Assembly: GCF_900116015.1 (NCBI RefSeq)
Contig: NZ_FOYH01000002.1
Coordinates: 1-64,000 of the forward strand
Length of the DNA stretch: 64,000 bases
Direction of reading: 5' to 3'
From: Enterobacter sp. kpr-6
Lineage (GTDB): Bacteria > Pseudomonadota > Gammaproteobacteria > Enterobacterales > Enterobacteriaceae
Shown here in pieces: positions 36,757-47,909 of the stretch. Positions within the stretch are counted from its first letter, which is position 1; each line of letters begins with the position of its first letter. The position numbers were made by a program, and so were the translations under genes. The notes beneath the pieces were generated by a model. That model was not told the DNA's origin. It saw nothing but the letters and a program-made list of their open reading frames with translations, and did not search any database.

Positions 36757-37766
36757 TGTCCAGAGCACGCAAGAACCCAGAGGATAATTGGATGCCGCCC
36801 CGCGTTCGTCGGGGCAAATCAGCGTATGAGTTTCGCGCGATAGATGGGCGAACTATACGTTTGTGCAACGCAGATCTGAGTAAGGCTCAGGTTTGGGCAG
36901 CATATGAGCAGTTCATTAACGACAGTAAGGCTACCAATACTTTCAACGCGCTTTGCCAGGAGTTTATCAACTCCGGCGACTTTCACGAACTGGCCACTGA
37001 AACGCGTAAGGACTATCTCAAATACTCAGTAAAAATTACTGCTGTCTTCGGAAAAATGAAGCCTGAGAGCATCAAGCCTGAACATGTCAGAAAATACATG
37101 GATAAGCGGGGGGTAAAAAGCAGAGTCCAGGCTAACCGGGAAAAGGCTTTTATGTCGCGAGTGTTTAGATGGGCTTACGAACGGGGCAAGGTGAAAATGA
37201 ACCCATGCCAGGGTGTGAAGCAGTTTAAAGAGAAAGCGAGAACACGCTATATAACTGACTATGAATACGCATCGTTATATGAAGTTTCCCCGGACGTGGT
37301 CAAAGTGGGTATGGAGCTGGCTTATCTTTGCTGCGCCAGGCAGGGTGATATTCTCGAACTGAAGAAAAGCCAACTCACCGAGCAAGGTATTCTTATTCAG
37401 CAAAGCAAAACGGCTGTCACTCAGATTAAAGCATGGACAGACCGTCTTCGTGCCGCTGTTGAGATGGCAAATAAAATGCCGGTTAACGACGGGATGGTCA
37501 GCATCTATCTAATCCATCAGAAATCTGGTGCGCGATATACCCGCGATGCTTTTAATGCGCAGTGGATGAAAGCAAAAAAAACAGCGGCCGAAAAATATCC
37601 AGACCTTGATTTTCAGTTTACCTTTCACGATCTGAAAGCGAAGGGGATATCCGATCTGGAAGGCTCGCTAACTGATAAGCAGGCCATTTCTGGACACAAA
37701 AACGTGTCGCAGACTGCAAAATATGATCGAAAAATTGTTGTTGTGCCGGTCGTTGGGGGGCAGTAA
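36756..37766 (+). CDS. int: Tyrosine integrase of the prophage
   Basis: A 336-residue tyrosine recombinase. N-terminal arm-binding domain to about residue 55, core-binding domain 60-155, catalytic domain after. Catalytic residues: Arg195 in CCARQGD, Lys218 in QQSKTA, His291 in FHDLKAKG (Lys294 replaces the usual Arg of HxxR), His314 in SGHKN and Tyr323 in TAKYDRK. It recombines attP with an attachment site at or just after the tRNA-Leu gene, 140 bases away. Confidence 0.93.
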   Translation: MSRARKNPEDNWMPPRVRRGKSAYEFRAIDGRTIRLCNADLSKAQVWAAYEQFINDSKATNTFNALCQEFINSGDFHELATETRKDYLKYSVKITAVFGKMKPESIKPEHVRKYMDKRGVKSRVQANREKAFMSRVFRWAYERGKVKMNPCQGVKQFKEKARTRYITDYEYASLYEVSPDVVKVGMELAYLCCARQGDILELKKSQLTEQGILIQQSKTAVTQIKAWTDRLRAAVEMANKMPVNDGMVSIYLIHQKSGARYTRDAFNAQWMKAKKTAAEKYPDLDFQFTFHDLKAKGISDLEGSLTDKQAISGHKNVSQTAKYDRKIVVVPVVGGQ

Positions 37767-37788
37767 TGCCCCTCTTTTTCAGGGCATG

Positions 37789-37822
37789 AATGGCGAAAGC
37801 CAATGGCGAAACAATGGCGAAA
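37789..37822. repeat. Three AATGGCGAAA repeats, candidate integrase arm sites
   Basis: AATGGCGAAA occurs at 37789, 37802 and 37813, directly between the integrase stop and the tRNA-Leu gene. Short direct repeats at this place are typical of arm-type integrase binding sites of attP. The palindrome CCTGAATTTCAGG follows at 37823-37835. Confidence 0.5.
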
Positions 37823-37838
37823 CCTGAATTTCAGGCAT

Positions 37839-37860
37839 AAAAAAACCACCCGAAGGTGGC
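37839..37860 (-). terminator. Terminator of the tRNA operon
   Basis: On the minus strand GCCACC-TTCG-GGTGG (37860-37846) is followed by seven T. It lies 44 bases after the tRNA-Leu gene and is also positioned against the integrase transcript. Confidence 0.8.
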
Positions 37861-37903
37861 TTACACGACACTGCTTATCATTGATTTTATTCGAAGTTTC
37901 CCA

Positions 37904-37990
37904 TGGTACCCGGAGCGGGACTTGAACCCGCACAGCCTTACAGCCGAGGGATTTTAAATCCCTTGTGTCTACCGATTTCACCATCCGGGC
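37904..37990 (-). tRNA. leuZ: tRNA-Leu (anticodon UAA)
   Basis: On the minus strand from GCCCGGATGGTG to the encoded CCA. The anticodon loop has TTTAAAA in GGGATTTAAAATCCC, the long variable arm is typical of Leu, and the T arm GGGTTCAAGTCCC is intact. Last gene of the gly-cys-leu operon, next to the prophage. Confidence 0.95.
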
Positions 37991-38002
37991 TCGGGAAGAA
38001 AT

Positions 38003-38076
38003 TGGAGGCGCGTTCCGGAGTCGAACCGGACTAGACGGATTTGCAATCCGCTACATAACCGCTTTGCTAACGCGCC
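38003..38076 (-). tRNA. cysT: tRNA-Cys (anticodon GCA)
   Basis: On the minus strand from GGCGCGTTAGC to TCCA; anticodon stem-loop CGGATTGCAAATCCG carries GCA, and the T arm is CCGGTTCGACTCCGG. Middle gene of the operon. Confidence 0.95.
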
Positions 38077-38126
38077 AAAATCTTCAGGTCTTGCGACCAG
38101 CACCTGCATTTGCCTGTGCTTAAATT

Positions 38127-38202
<76 letters not shown>

Positions 38203-38353
38203 ATTATCGTGTGATTGAGCTAATCACTTGATTTTATTATCTTCTGGCAAGTCATGCCGCCGTCTGATGCGATGCATTCTACTTACCTGACGCACTGAGT
38301 CAACGATATTTTTTAAAACACTGGATCGTTTGCTGAAAATTAAGCCGAAACGA

Positions 38354-38902
38354 TCAGGGTTCAAGCAAATCGCCGCGTGCAGCGTTCAAATATTGCAGCA
38401 TTGACCAGAGCGTCAGGGCTGCCGCCACAAATAACAGCGCGGTTCCGGCATATTCCACCATCTGATTTGGACGCCACAGCAAACCGATTAACGCGACCAT
38501 TTGCGCTGTGGTTTTGACTTTGCCAATCCAGGAGACCGCCACGCGGCTGCGCTTGCCCATTTCCGCCATCCACTCGCGCAGAGCGGAAATGATGATTTCG
38601 CGGGCGATCATTGTCGCTGCCGGCAGCGTTACCCACCAGGTGTGATAATGCTCGACAACCAGCACCATCGCGATCGCCACCAGCACTTTGTCCGCTACCG
38701 GATCCAGGAAAGCGCCAAAACGTGTGCTTTGGTTCCAGCGACGCGCCAGAAAGCCGTCAAACCAGTCGGTGATCGCCGCTACACAGAATATCAAAGCACA
38801 TGCGAAAGGAGCCCAGACGAACGGCAGATAGAACGCCAGTACGAAAAAGGGGATCAGGATGACACGAAAGAGTGTAAGCAATGTCGGGATATTAAATCGC
38901 AT
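38354..38902 (-). CDS. pgsA: CDP-diacylglycerol-glycerol-3-phosphate phosphatidyltransferase
   Basis: A 182-residue inner-membrane enzyme that makes phosphatidylglycerophosphate, the committed step to phosphatidylglycerol and cardiolipin. The CDP-alcohol phosphotransferase motif DG-x2-AR-x8-G-x3-D-x3-D is complete in [13 protein letters not shown] to [11 protein letters not shown]. Several membrane helices are visible, starting with [20 protein letters not shown]. It follows uvrC by 57 bases on the same strand, as in E. coli. Confidence 0.97.
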   Translation of the reverse strand: MRFNIPTLLTLFRVILIPFFVLAFYLPFVWAPFACALIFCVAAITDWFDGFLARRWNQSTRFGAFLDPVADKVLVAIAMVLVVEHYHTWWVTLPAATMIAREIIISALREWMAEMGKRSRVAVSWIGKVKTTAQMVALIGLLWRPNQMVEYAGTALLFVAAALTLWSMLQYLNAARGDLLEP

Positions 38903-38959
38903 AGTGACGGGTAACTGTCTGTTGTCAGTGAAAATTAGCCCTATGTTGCTACATAGCCC

Positions 38960-40792
38960 TTAATGTTTCAACGAGTAGAAGATTTTTTCTGCAAGCCCCT
39001 GAGAAATACCCGGTACTTTTGCGATTTCTTCAACGCTGGCATTGAGCAAACCCTGCAATCCGCCCATATATTTCAACAACATCTGTCGACGCTTCGGTCC
39101 CACGCCTTCGATGGTTTCCAGGGTGCTGGTATTTTTCACCTTAGCGCGTTTTTTCCGGTGCCCGCTAATGGCGTGATCGTGCGACTCATCGCGGATGTGC
39201 TGGATGACATGCAGCGCCGGAGAATCAGGCGGTAAATTAAAGCCCTCACCCTCCGGTTCAAAAAACAGCGTTTCCAGCCCGGCTTTACGATCCGTACCTT
39301 TTGCCACACCGAGTAACAGCGGGTGGTGCTTATCCCACGGCACATCGAGTTCAGCAAACACCGCTTTCGCCTGACCTAACTGCCCTTTCCCGCCGTCAAT
39401 CAGCACCACATCCGGGACTTTGCTCTCTTCGATGGCTTTACCATAACGACGACGCAGCACCTGGTTCATGGCGGCGTAATCATCGCCGGGGGTGATGCCG
39501 GTAATATTGTAGCGACGATACTCCGCGCGCAGCGGGCCGTTTGCATCAAAGACCACACAGGACGCCACGGTTTGCTCGCCCATGGTATGGCTGATGTCAA
39601 AACACTCCATCCGTTTGACTTCCGGGAGTTTTAACAGCGTTGCGAGAGCAACCATACGCTGGCTCACCGTTGACTGCTGTGACAGCTTGCTGCTGAGCGC
39701 AGTCGCCGCATTGGTTCGTGCAAGTTTCAGGTAACGCGCCCGGTCGCCGCGCGGTTTGGTTTCCACATTTACACGACGCCCTGCCAGTTCAGAAAGCGAA
39801 TCTGCCAGCAGTGTTTTATCGGCAAGCGTAAAGTCCAGCAGGATCTCAGAAGGCAATGTGCGCATCTGGCTGCCCTGGAGATAGAACTGGCCGACGAAGG
39901 TTTCGACCACCTCACCGAGCTCGGTGCCACCCGGCACTTTCGGGAAATAGCTACGGCTACCCAGCACTTTACCCTGACGGATAAACAGCACATGCACGCA
40001 GGCCATACCGGAGTCAAAGGAGACGCCAATAACATCGAGATCATCGCCGTTATTCGATACGAACTGCTTCTCGGTCACGCGCCGGACAGCCTGAATTTGA
40101 TCGCGGATACGCCCCGCTTCTTCAAACGCCAGCGACTGGCTGGCCTTTTCCATACGCGCAATTAACTGCGTCAGTACCTGATCGTCTTTACCCGCCAGGA
40201 ACAACCTGACGTAGTCTACCTGTTGCGCATACTCTTCTTCACTGACCAGCCCCGCCACGCACGGTCCCAGACAGCGGCCAATTTGATATTGCAGGCACGG
40301 ACGGGAACGGTTGCGATAGACGCTGTTTTCACACTGGCGGATCGGGAATATTTTTTGCAGCAGCGCCAGCGTTTCGCGCACCGCATACCCGTTCGGGAAG
40401 GGTCCAAAATATTCGCCTTTGGCGTGTTTCGCGCCGCGATGGATCGCCAGCCGGGGATGCGTGTCACCACTCAGGAAGATAAAAGGATAGGATTTATCAT
40501 CGCGCAGCAGCACGTTATAACGGGGCTGGTACAGCTTGATATAGTTGTGCTCAAGCAACAGCGCTTCAGTTTCGGTATGGGTTACCGTCACGTCAATTTG
40601 CTGAATTTGTGCCACCAGCGCTTCGGTTTTCCGCGAGCCAACGTTGCTGCGGAAATAGCTTGAAAGACGTTTTTTGAGATCTTTGGCTTTGCCAACATAA
40701 ATGACGGTACCACCGGCATCATACATACGATAAACGCCGGGTTTACTGGTAACCGTGCTCAGAAACGCTTTTGAATCGAAGACTTCACTCAC
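38960..40792 (-). CDS. uvrC: UvrABC excinuclease subunit C
   Basis: A 610-residue protein, the normal length. The N-terminal GIY-YIG nuclease ([20 protein letters not shown]) makes the 3' incision, a UVR domain near 200-235 binds UvrB, and the C-terminal RNase-H-like domain ([13 protein letters not shown]) makes the 5' cut, followed by a helix-hairpin-helix pair ([25 protein letters not shown]). It acts in nucleotide excision repair. Start overlaps the uvrY stop by 4 bases, so both are co-transcribed. Confidence 0.98.
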   Translation of the reverse strand: MSEVFDSKAFLSTVTSKPGVYRMYDAGGTVIYVGKAKDLKKRLSSYFRSNVGSRKTEALVAQIQQIDVTVTHTETEALLLEHNYIKLYQPRYNVLLRDDKSYPFIFLSGDTHPRLAIHRGAKHAKGEYFGPFPNGYAVRETLALLQKIFPIRQCENSVYRNRSRPCLQYQIGRCLGPCVAGLVSEEEYAQQVDYVRLFLAGKDDQVLTQLIARMEKASQSLAFEEAGRIRDQIQAVRRVTEKQFVSNNGDDLDVIGVSFDSGMACVHVLFIRQGKVLGSRSYFPKVPGGTELGEVVETFVGQFYLQGSQMRTLPSEILLDFTLADKTLLADSLSELAGRRVNVETKPRGDRARYLKLARTNAATALSSKLSQQSTVSQRMVALATLLKLPEVKRMECFDISHTMGEQTVASCVVFDANGPLRAEYRRYNITGITPGDDYAAMNQVLRRRYGKAIEESKVPDVVLIDGGKGQLGQAKAVFAELDVPWDKHHPLLLGVAKGTDRKAGLETLFFEPEGEGFNLPPDSPALHVIQHIRDESHDHAISGHRKKRAKVKNTSTLETIEGVGPKRRQMLLKYMGGLQGLLNASVEEIAKVPGISQGLAEKIFYSLKH

Positions 40793-41445
40793 TGACTTGA
40801 TAACGACTCCGCATTACACAGACCATGACGAATAGCCAGGTGAGTCAGTTCCACATCGCCATTAATGTTCAGTTTACTGAACATACGGTAGCGATAACTG
40901 TTCACCGTTTTCGGGCTGAGGTTCAGTTGCTCTGAAATCTCATTCACCTTCTGGCCTTTAGTAATCATCAGCATAATCTGCAATTCGCGTTCAGACAAAC
41001 TGGCAAAGGGAGAGGCGGTTTTATCCGGTTCGATCTGGCTTAACGCCATTTGCTGGGCAATATCAGAGGCAATGTAGCGCTGACCGGCATAAACGGAGCG
41101 AATGGCGTTAATCATTTCTTTCGGTGCGGCCCCTTTACTCAGGTAGCCTGACGCGCCAGCCTGCATCACTTTAGCGGGAAGCGGATTTTCGGTGTGCACC
41201 GTAAGCATAATGATTTTGGTATCAGCCGTGGATCGCGCGATTTTACGCGTGGCTTCAAGCCCGCCAATGCCGGGCATATTCATGTCCATTAACACGACAT
41301 CGGCGGAATTCGCACGACACCATTTCACGGCATCTTCGCCGCAGCAAACTTCGCCGGCAACTTTAATACCTTTAGTATCTTCCAGAATGCGTCGTATCCC
41401 TGCGCGCACCAGTTCGTGGTCATCAACAAGAAGGACGTTGATCAA
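40789..41445 (-). CDS. uvrY: Response regulator UvrY (BarA/UvrY system)
   Basis: A 218-residue response regulator: receiver domain with Asp54 in [10 protein letters not shown] and a C-terminal LuxR-type HTH ([40 protein letters not shown]). Phosphorylated by BarA, it activates csrB/csrC small RNAs and so relieves CsrA control of carbon storage, motility and biofilm. It lies upstream of uvrC in one operon. Confidence 0.97.
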   Translation of the reverse strand: MINVLLVDDHELVRAGIRRILEDTKGIKVAGEVCCGEDAVKWCRANSADVVLMDMNMPGIGGLEATRKIARSTADTKIIMLTVHTENPLPAKVMQAGASGYLSKGAAPKEMINAIRSVYAGQRYIASDIAQQMALSQIEPDKTASPFASLSERELQIMLMITKGQKVNEISEQLNLSPKTVNSYRYRMFSKLNINGDVELTHLAIRHGLCNAESLSSQ

Positions 41446-41902
41446 AGGACATCTCCAGAAATAGGGATAACGCTACTGCCAGTTAATTCGGCTTATATTA
41501 CCGTTTTTTATCGCAAATTTAAAAGGCAAAAATGCGACGAGAACGATTTCCTTCTCGTTTCTGGAAATTAAGCTGTACAAAATGTGGAAAGTGAGTGGAG
41601 GAAAAGGAATGTTAAAGATTCATTTTATTTACCCATTTTCAGAAACTTAGCGGCTTTTTTAATCGCTGCCCTATTCTTTATCGCATTTTTATTTTTGTAA
41701 CAATAATTAACTTTCGCGATACCTAATTTAAACAACTAAGTATGACAAGAAATTAATTATTTATTTAACACCGGTTTAATTTTGTTACGCCATACATTTT
41801 GACCAAAAAACAACCACTGCTATTTTCCATCGGGCTTGTGGTATACTCCGCGCCTTTCACAAATCCTTGCGCCTGGGCGCTGTTTTAGATCGAGGAAAAT
41901 AA
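41446..41902. other. Intergenic region between uvrY and yecF
   Basis: 457 AT-rich bases between divergent genes, holding their promoters. An extended -10 (TGGTATACT, 41839-41847) faces yecF. The uvrY side shows no obvious consensus promoter by eye. No gene is visible. Confidence 0.6.
41839..41847 (+). promoter_or_regulatory. Extended -10 promoter of yecF
   Basis: TGG directly precedes TATACT (41842-41847), giving an extended -10 element 56 bases before the yecF start. No strong -35 is present, as usual for this promoter type. Confidence 0.55.
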
Positions 41903-42127
41903 ATGAGTACACCTGATTTTTCCACTGCGGAGAATAACCAAGAACTGGCCCAGGAAGTCTCCTGCCTGAAAGCAATGGTCACGTTGATGTTGCAGGCTAT
42001 GGGCCAGGCTGACGCAGGCCGGGTGATCCTGAAGATGGAAAGACAAATCGCCCAGATGGAAGATGAAGCGCAGGCGAACGTGTTTTCCGGCACGGTTAAG
42101 CAGATTAAACAGGCTTACCGCCAGTAA
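41903..42127 (+). CDS. yecF: DUF2594 family protein YecF
   Basis: A 74-residue protein ([20 protein letters not shown]), helical and acidic, matching YecF of E. coli in size, place and sequence character. AGGAAAAT lies before the ATG. In Salmonella the neighbouring SdiA is known to affect yecF-region genes only indirectly, and its function is unknown. Confidence 0.92.
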   Translation: MSTPDFSTAENNQELAQEVSCLKAMVTLMLQAMGQADAGRVILKMERQIAQMEDEAQANVFSGTVKQIKQAYRQ

Positions 42128-42181
42128 TGCGTCACCGGCTGGCAGTATCCCTGTCAGCTGGTTTCTTTTCCGCCCTGCCCC

Positions 42182-42904
42182 TCAGATAAAGCCCGTCGCT
42201 GCCGCATAACAGGCAATCTGCGTTTTATTCGGCGCATTAAATTTCTTCTGCATATTCTTCTGATGGAAATTCACCGTATTCTCCGAAATAGACAAGATAA
42301 TAGCGATTTCAGCCGAGGTCTTGCCTTCCGCCGTCCACTTCAGGATCTCATGCTCACGTTTACTGAATTTCATTTCAGGCGCGGTGACGGAATTATCCTC
42401 AAGTTTTGATAACGTCAGTAAACTCATTTGCACCAGAAATTGCAGGCGAACTTCAATTTCTTCATCAGACAGCGTCTTACTGCCCAGCGTGGTTCTGGAC
42501 ACGGACAAAAAGCCGAGCGCCCGGTTAGGCAGCATCATGCACTGGGTGAATCCTTTACGCAGACCGTGATCGCGGGCGGCGTCCCATAACACCTGAGCCT
42601 CATGAAAAAGCCGGTCGCTCCAGGGCAAATGCCCCTGGATAAAGTTCTCCGCTTTTAGCACCGGATCGATTGAGAAATAATTCTCCGACTCATAGTGCAA
42701 GCGCCAGGCTTGCGGATAACTGGTTTGCAGTGACAGCTTCGGCCGCGTAAAAGGCACCGGGTGCCGTACACACAGTGAGTAGTAGTCAAAATCCAGTTGC
42801 TGCGTTTGTTGCTGAAGCGTTTTATATACTTCTTCAGCGGCGACCATCCCTTCGAAACGATGCAACAGCTCCCGTCGCCAGGTAAAAAAATCTATTTCCC
42901 GCAT
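42182..42904 (-). CDS. sdiA: LuxR-type quorum-sensing receptor SdiA
   Basis: A 240-residue protein: N-terminal acyl-homoserine-lactone-binding domain (FDYYSLCVRHPVPFTRPKLS, with conserved Trp and Tyr of the pocket) and C-terminal GerE/LuxR HTH (FSKREHEILKWTAEGKTSAE, ISENTVNFHQKNMQKKFNAP). SdiA is an orphan receptor that senses signals of other species; no luxI is present in the window. Confidence 0.97.
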   Translation of the reverse strand: MREIDFFTWRRELLHRFEGMVAAEEVYKTLQQQTQQLDFDYYSLCVRHPVPFTRPKLSLQTSYPQAWRLHYESENYFSIDPVLKAENFIQGHLPWSDRLFHEAQVLWDAARDHGLRKGFTQCMMLPNRALGFLSVSRTTLGSKTLSDEEIEVRLQFLVQMSLLTLSKLEDNSVTAPEMKFSKREHEILKWTAEGKTSAEIAIILSISENTVNFHQKNMQKKFNAPNKTQIACYAAATGFI

Positions 42905-43161
42905 ACGAACCTGTAAAACCCCTGCTAATTATCATCATTATTATCAATACATAAACCTAACACATAAATCTTATTTATATGTATAAAATATCGGCCATCC
43001 GGGAATAAACCTGAAGTTAAATGCCGACTTACAACATTAACCCGACAGAAACGGCGGAAATAAAAAAACCGCTTCAGCACGAAAAGAAATATAAAAGATC
43101 GAAATCGTCTATCAGCACAGGATACGCCCGGCACGCACCGCGCCACCGGGCATCCCTTCTT

Positions 43162-43914
43162 TTACTGCATAAGGAATTTTTCGAGGAACTGGCGGGTACG
43201 CGGTTGCTGTGGATTTGCGAACAGCTCTTTAGCCGGGCCCTGCTCCACGATGCGCCCCTGATCCATAAAGATAGCGCGGTCCGCGACATCGCGGGCGAAG
43301 CTCATCTCATGGGTCACGATCACCAGGGTGCGTTTCTCCTGCGCCAGTTGGCGGATGGTGCTCAGCACCTCGCCCACCAGCTCAGGATCGAGCGCCGAGG
43401 TCGGTTCATCGAATAAAATCACATCCGGGCGCATCGCCAGGGCGCGGGCGATCGCCACACGCTGCTGTTGCCCGCCGGACAACCGCTTCGGGTAGCTGGT
43501 TTCTTTCCCGCTCAGCCCGACTTTCGCCAGCAGTTCACGCGCCCGTTCAGTCGCTTCCGCTTTGCCTTCGCCTTTCACAATCACCGGGCCTTCAATAATA
43601 TTTTCCAGCACGGTGCGGTGCGGGAAGAGATTAAAGCTCTGGAAAACAAAGCCGACGTGCTGGCGTAACTGGCGGATCAGCGATTTTTGCTGGCTGAGCG
43701 AGCGCGCCGTATCGATGGTAATCGTCCCCACGCGAATGCTGCCGCTCTCCGGCTGCTCAAGCAGATTGATGCTGCGCAGCAGAGTTGTTTTGCCGGAACC
43801 ACTGGGGCCGATGATCGCCACCACCTCCCCTTCTTTCACGTCGAGGTTAATGCCGTGCAGCACCGTCTGGCCGTGGAATTTTTTCACCAGGTCTTTGACT
43901 TCAATCGCACTCAT
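43162..43914 (-). CDS. tcyN: L-cystine ABC transporter ATP-binding protein
   Basis: A 250-residue ATPase (former yecC). Walker A GPSGSGKTT, signature LSGGQQQR, Walker B VILFDEPTSALDPE and switch His in VIVTHEM are intact. It energises uptake of cystine and D-cystine by TcyJLN. Its start overlaps the end of tcyL by 4 bases. Confidence 0.97.
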   Translation of the reverse strand: MSAIEVKDLVKKFHGQTVLHGINLDVKEGEVVAIIGPSGSGKTTLLRSINLLEQPESGSIRVGTITIDTARSLSQQKSLIRQLRQHVGFVFQSFNLFPHRTVLENIIEGPVIVKGEGKAEATERARELLAKVGLSGKETSYPKRLSGGQQQRVAIARALAMRPDVILFDEPTSALDPELVGEVLSTIRQLAQEKRTLVIVTHEMSFARDVADRAIFMDQGRIVEQGPAKELFANPQQPRTRQFLEKFLMQ

Positions 43915-44579
43915 TTTGGATCACGCTCCTGGCGGTTAAGCTGATTTTCAAAATAGTTTTGCAGCGCGGAGAGCACCGTCGCCATCACCCAGTAAATCAG
44001 CGAGGCGGCCAGATACATGGTGAACACTTCCAGCGTGCGGGAGGTGATCAACTGCGCCTGACGGAACAGTTCCGGCACCTGAATGGTGGCGGCCAGCGAC
44101 GTATCTTTCACCAGGCTGATAAAACTGTTGGAGAGCGGCGGTAACGCCACCCGTGCGGCCTGCGGCAGAATGGCGCGACGCAGCGTCTGCCACGGTGTCA
44201 TGCCGATACTCGCTGCCGCTTCCCACTGGCCTTTGTCAATCGACGAAATGGCCGCTCGCAGGGTTTCAGAGGTATAAGCCGCCGTATTCAGCGACAGGCC
44301 AATCATCGCCGCCGGGATCGGGTCCAGCTCAATGCCAAACTGCGGCAGGCCGTAATAAATCATAAAAAGCTGGGCGATAAGCGGCGTACCGCGAAAAACT
44401 GAAATATAAAAACGCGCCAGCCAGCGCACCGGCAGCAGCGCCGACATGCGCATCAGCGCCAGCACAAACCCCAGCAGCAGGCCAAAAAACATGCCGCCGA
44501 TACTGAGCTGTAACGTAAAGACCGCGCCCCGCAACAGAAAAGGAGCCGAATCAATCACCAGTTGGATACTTTCTTGCAT
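43911..44579 (-). CDS. tcyL: L-cystine ABC transporter permease
   Basis: A 222-residue HisM/HisQ-type permease (former yecS). It has about five membrane helices (FLLRGAVFTLQLSIGGMFFG onwards) and the EAA loop (EAAASIGMTPWQTLRRAILP) that contacts the ATPase. It lies between dcyD and tcyN. Confidence 0.97.
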   Translation of the reverse strand: MQESIQLVIDSAPFLLRGAVFTLQLSIGGMFFGLLLGFVLALMRMSALLPVRWLARFYISVFRGTPLIAQLFMIYYGLPQFGIELDPIPAAMIGLSLNTAAYTSETLRAAISSIDKGQWEAAASIGMTPWQTLRRAILPQAARVALPPLSNSFISLVKDTSLAATIQVPELFRQAQLITSRTLEVFTMYLAASLIYWVMATVLSALQNYFENQLNRQERDPK

Positions 44580-44599
44580 TATGGTTGTTCTACCTGGTT

Positions 44600-45622
<1,023 letters not shown>

Positions 45623-45653
45623 TTATGCACGGTACGGCGAAATAAATAAAAAA

Positions 45654-45676
45654 GGCGCTCTTATCAGCGCCTTTTT
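45654..45676 (-). terminator. Terminator between tcyJ and dcyD
   Basis: GGCGCT (45654-45659) and AGCGCC (45666-45671) form a stem flanked by A and T runs on both sides, so it works in either direction. It may reduce transporter and desulfhydrase transcription relative to the abundant binding protein. Confidence 0.75.
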
Positions 45677-45692
45677 CCTTCACTTTCGGTGA

Positions 45693-46493
45693 TTATTTCG
45701 TCACGTCAGCGCCAAACCATTTCTCAGACAGCGCCTTCAGGCTGCCATCTTTTTGCATCTGTGCAATGGCGTCATCGACCGCTTTCAGCAGATCTTCGTT
45801 GCCTTTACGCACCGCTACACCGGCTTCCTGGCGAGAGAACGCATCGCCCGCAACGGCCAGCGTATCATTGGTTTTCTTCACCAGATCCAGCGCGGCCAGT
45901 CGGTCAACCAGAATGGCGTCGATACGGCCTACACGCAGATCCTGGTATTTGGTCGGATCGTCATCATAGGTACGGATGTCCACGCCCTGCACGTTCTGGC
46001 GCAGCCACTCTTCATAGTTGGTGCCCAGACCGACGCCGACTTTTTTGCCTTTCAAATCACCTGCGGATTTGATCCCGGCTTCATTACCTTTTTTCACCAG
46101 CGCCTGAATACCGGACACGGTATACGGGGTGGAGAAATCATATTTTTTCTTACGCTCGTCGGAAATGGTGACCTGGTTAATCACCACGTCAATGCGTTTT
46201 GAATCTAAAGACGCCAGCATCCCGTCCCACTTGGTCGGTTTCAGCGACGCTTCAACGCCCATGTGTTTAGCCAGTTGCTGTGCAAATTCCACTTCAAAGC
46301 CGGTCAGTTTGCCGTCATCGCCCTGGAAGCTGAACGGCGGATAGGTGCCTTCCAGCCCGACCAGCAGCGTGCCGCGCTCTTTCACTTTACCGAGTAAATT
46401 TTCTGCCGCGAAGGTTTGCGCGCTAAGACCTGCAACCAGCGCGACAGCCATCACGCCCATTAATGCCTGACGACCCAACTTTACAAGTTTCAT
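45693..46493 (-). CDS. tcyJ: L-cystine periplasmic binding protein
   Basis: 266 residues from the ATG at 46493, as in E. coli (former fliY). A signal peptide covers about residues 1-29 (GVMAVALVAGLSAQTFAAEN, cleavage after AFA-type site). The mature part is a type II solute-binding protein (GTLLVGLEGTYPPFSFQGDD, FEVEFAQQLAKHMGV). It feeds cystine to TcyL/TcyN in the periplasm. Confidence 0.97.
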   Translation of the reverse strand: MKLVKLGRQALMGVMAVALVAGLSAQTFAAENLLGKVKERGTLLVGLEGTYPPFSFQGDDGKLTGFEVEFAQQLAKHMGVEASLKPTKWDGMLASLDSKRIDVVINQVTISDERKKKYDFSTPYTVSGIQALVKKGNEAGIKSAGDLKGKKVGVGLGTNYEEWLRQNVQGVDIRTYDDDPTKYQDLRVGRIDAILVDRLAALDLVKKTNDTLAVAGDAFSRQEAGVAVRKGNEDLLKAVDDAIAQMQKDGSLKALSEKWFGADVTK

Positions 46494-46579
46494 AGTCACC
46501 CCGAATAATAAAATTTTCACCGTAGTGTAGGGTGAATGGCCTGAAGGTCAAACACCGCAACGCTACATGTTATTCATTT

Positions 46580-47131
46580 TTAATATATATCAGAAGTTGC
46601 TTCGCAGGCGATTTTCTGCGGAGAGATAAAATGTGACTGGGACTTGAAATGCGCGTATTTGCGCAGTGCAATCCGGTAGTTGTTGGTGCTGGTCGCGGGC
46701 AGCCAGGGTTCCAGCACTTCATCAAGGAAGCCGTCTTCCAGCTGGTCGTGCGTAACATGGTTAGCGCTGAGGTGATTACCAAGACGACGCAGGCGCACCA
46801 CGTATTCACGCACCGTGCCATGGCTCATCTCAGTTTGCTCAAAGAGATATTGTTTAAAACCGATAATATCGAAGAAATCGCTCTGCTCTTTGCAGTGCAG
46901 ATCCCCGCAGAAACGGCATAAAGCGACCCACTCCTGTTGCTCCTGTTGCCAGGCGGCTTCATCAAGCAAGGTATCGAGGCGAGAGATCGCGATCTTATTC
47001 ACGATCTCACCGCGACGTACCAGCGTAATGCGATCAAGCAATTTGTGGCAATGCGCGCAATGCGTCTGGCTGTGTTTAAAATCTTTCAGGTAGCGGCTTA
47101 GTGGCCGTCTTTTAGCTTGCTGCACCGTCAT
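46580..47131 (-). CDS. fliZ: Flagellar regulator FliZ
   Basis: A 183-residue protein of exactly the E. coli length. It contains a SAM-like integrase N-terminal fold with an alpha-helix resembling sigma-S region 3.0 (RRLGNHLSANHVTHDQLEDG area) and a Cys-rich N-terminus (HCAHCHKLLD). FliZ competes with sigma-S at its promoters and so favours motility over the stationary-phase programme. Co-transcribed with fliA. Confidence 0.96.
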   Translation of the reverse strand: MTVQQAKRRPLSRYLKDFKHSQTHCAHCHKLLDRITLVRRGEIVNKIAISRLDTLLDEAAWQQEQQEWVALCRFCGDLHCKEQSDFFDIIGFKQYLFEQTEMSHGTVREYVVRLRRLGNHLSANHVTHDQLEDGFLDEVLEPWLPATSTNNYRIALRKYAHFKSQSHFISPQKIACEATSDIY

Positions 47132-47189
47132 GATAACTCCTGGTTGTCAATACGTTGTGCGGCACTCTTCGGGCGATAACATGATCAGC

Positions 47190-47909
47190 CTATAACTTAC
47201 CCAGTTTGGTGCGTAAGCGTTTAATCGCCTGGCTATGGAGCTGACTGACCCGCGACTCCCCTACTTCCAGTACCGCGCCAATCTCTTTGAGATTGAGCTC
47301 TTCCTGGTAGTAGAGCGTCAGAACCAGTTGCTCACGTTCTGGTAAGGCTTCAATCGCCTCCATCACGCGATGGCGCAAATTGCTTTCCAGCAACTGGTGT
47401 AACGGGTTTTCCTGCTGGTGATCGTCGGTGACCAGTTCGATGCTATCGCCATGCTCTTCCCGCCACTCATCGTAAGAAAAGAGCTGGCTGTTATTGGTAT
47501 CGAGCAACATCTGACGATAATCTTCGACAGGAATATTGAGTCGTTGCGCGACTTCGGTTTCCGTCGCATTACGCCCTAATTCCTGTTCCAGCTGTCCCAT
47601 CGCCTGCGCGACTTCGCGTGCGTTACGCCGGACGCTGCGCGGCACCCAATCACGGCTGCGCAATTCATCCAGCATCGCCCCACGAATACGCTGCACTGCG
47701 TAAGTGGTAAATGCCGTTCCTTGCAGAGCGTCGTATCGGTCCACTGCATTCAATAACCCGATACCGCCCGCCTGTAGCAGGTCGTCCAGTTCGACACTCG
47801 CGGGCAGGCGTACCTGCAAGCGCAATGCTTCATGACGCACTAGCGGTACATAACGCTGCCATAGCGAGTGTTTATCCATTACACCTTCAGCGGTATACAT
47901 TGAATTCAC
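47190..47909 (-). CDS. fliA: Flagellar sigma factor 28
   Basis: 239 residues from a GTG at 47909, as in E. coli. Sigma regions 2 (DLLQAGGIGLLNAVDRYDAL, FTTYAVQRIRGAMLDELRSR), 3 and 4 (LPEREQLVLTLYYQEELNLK, LEVGESRVSQLHSQAIKRLR) are intact. It transcribes late flagellar genes, including fliC and fliD here, and is held by anti-sigma FlgM until the hook is complete. Confidence 0.98.
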   Translation of the reverse strand: MNSMYTAEGVMDKHSLWQRYVPLVRHEALRLQVRLPASVELDDLLQAGGIGLLNAVDRYDALQGTAFTTYAVQRIRGAMLDELRSRDWVPRSVRRNAREVAQAMGQLEQELGRNATETEVAQRLNIPVEDYRQMLLDTNNSQLFSYDEWREEHGDSIELVTDDHQQENPLHQLLESNLRHRVMEAIEALPEREQLVLTLYYQEELNLKEIGAVLEVGESRVSQLHSQAIKRLRTKLGKL

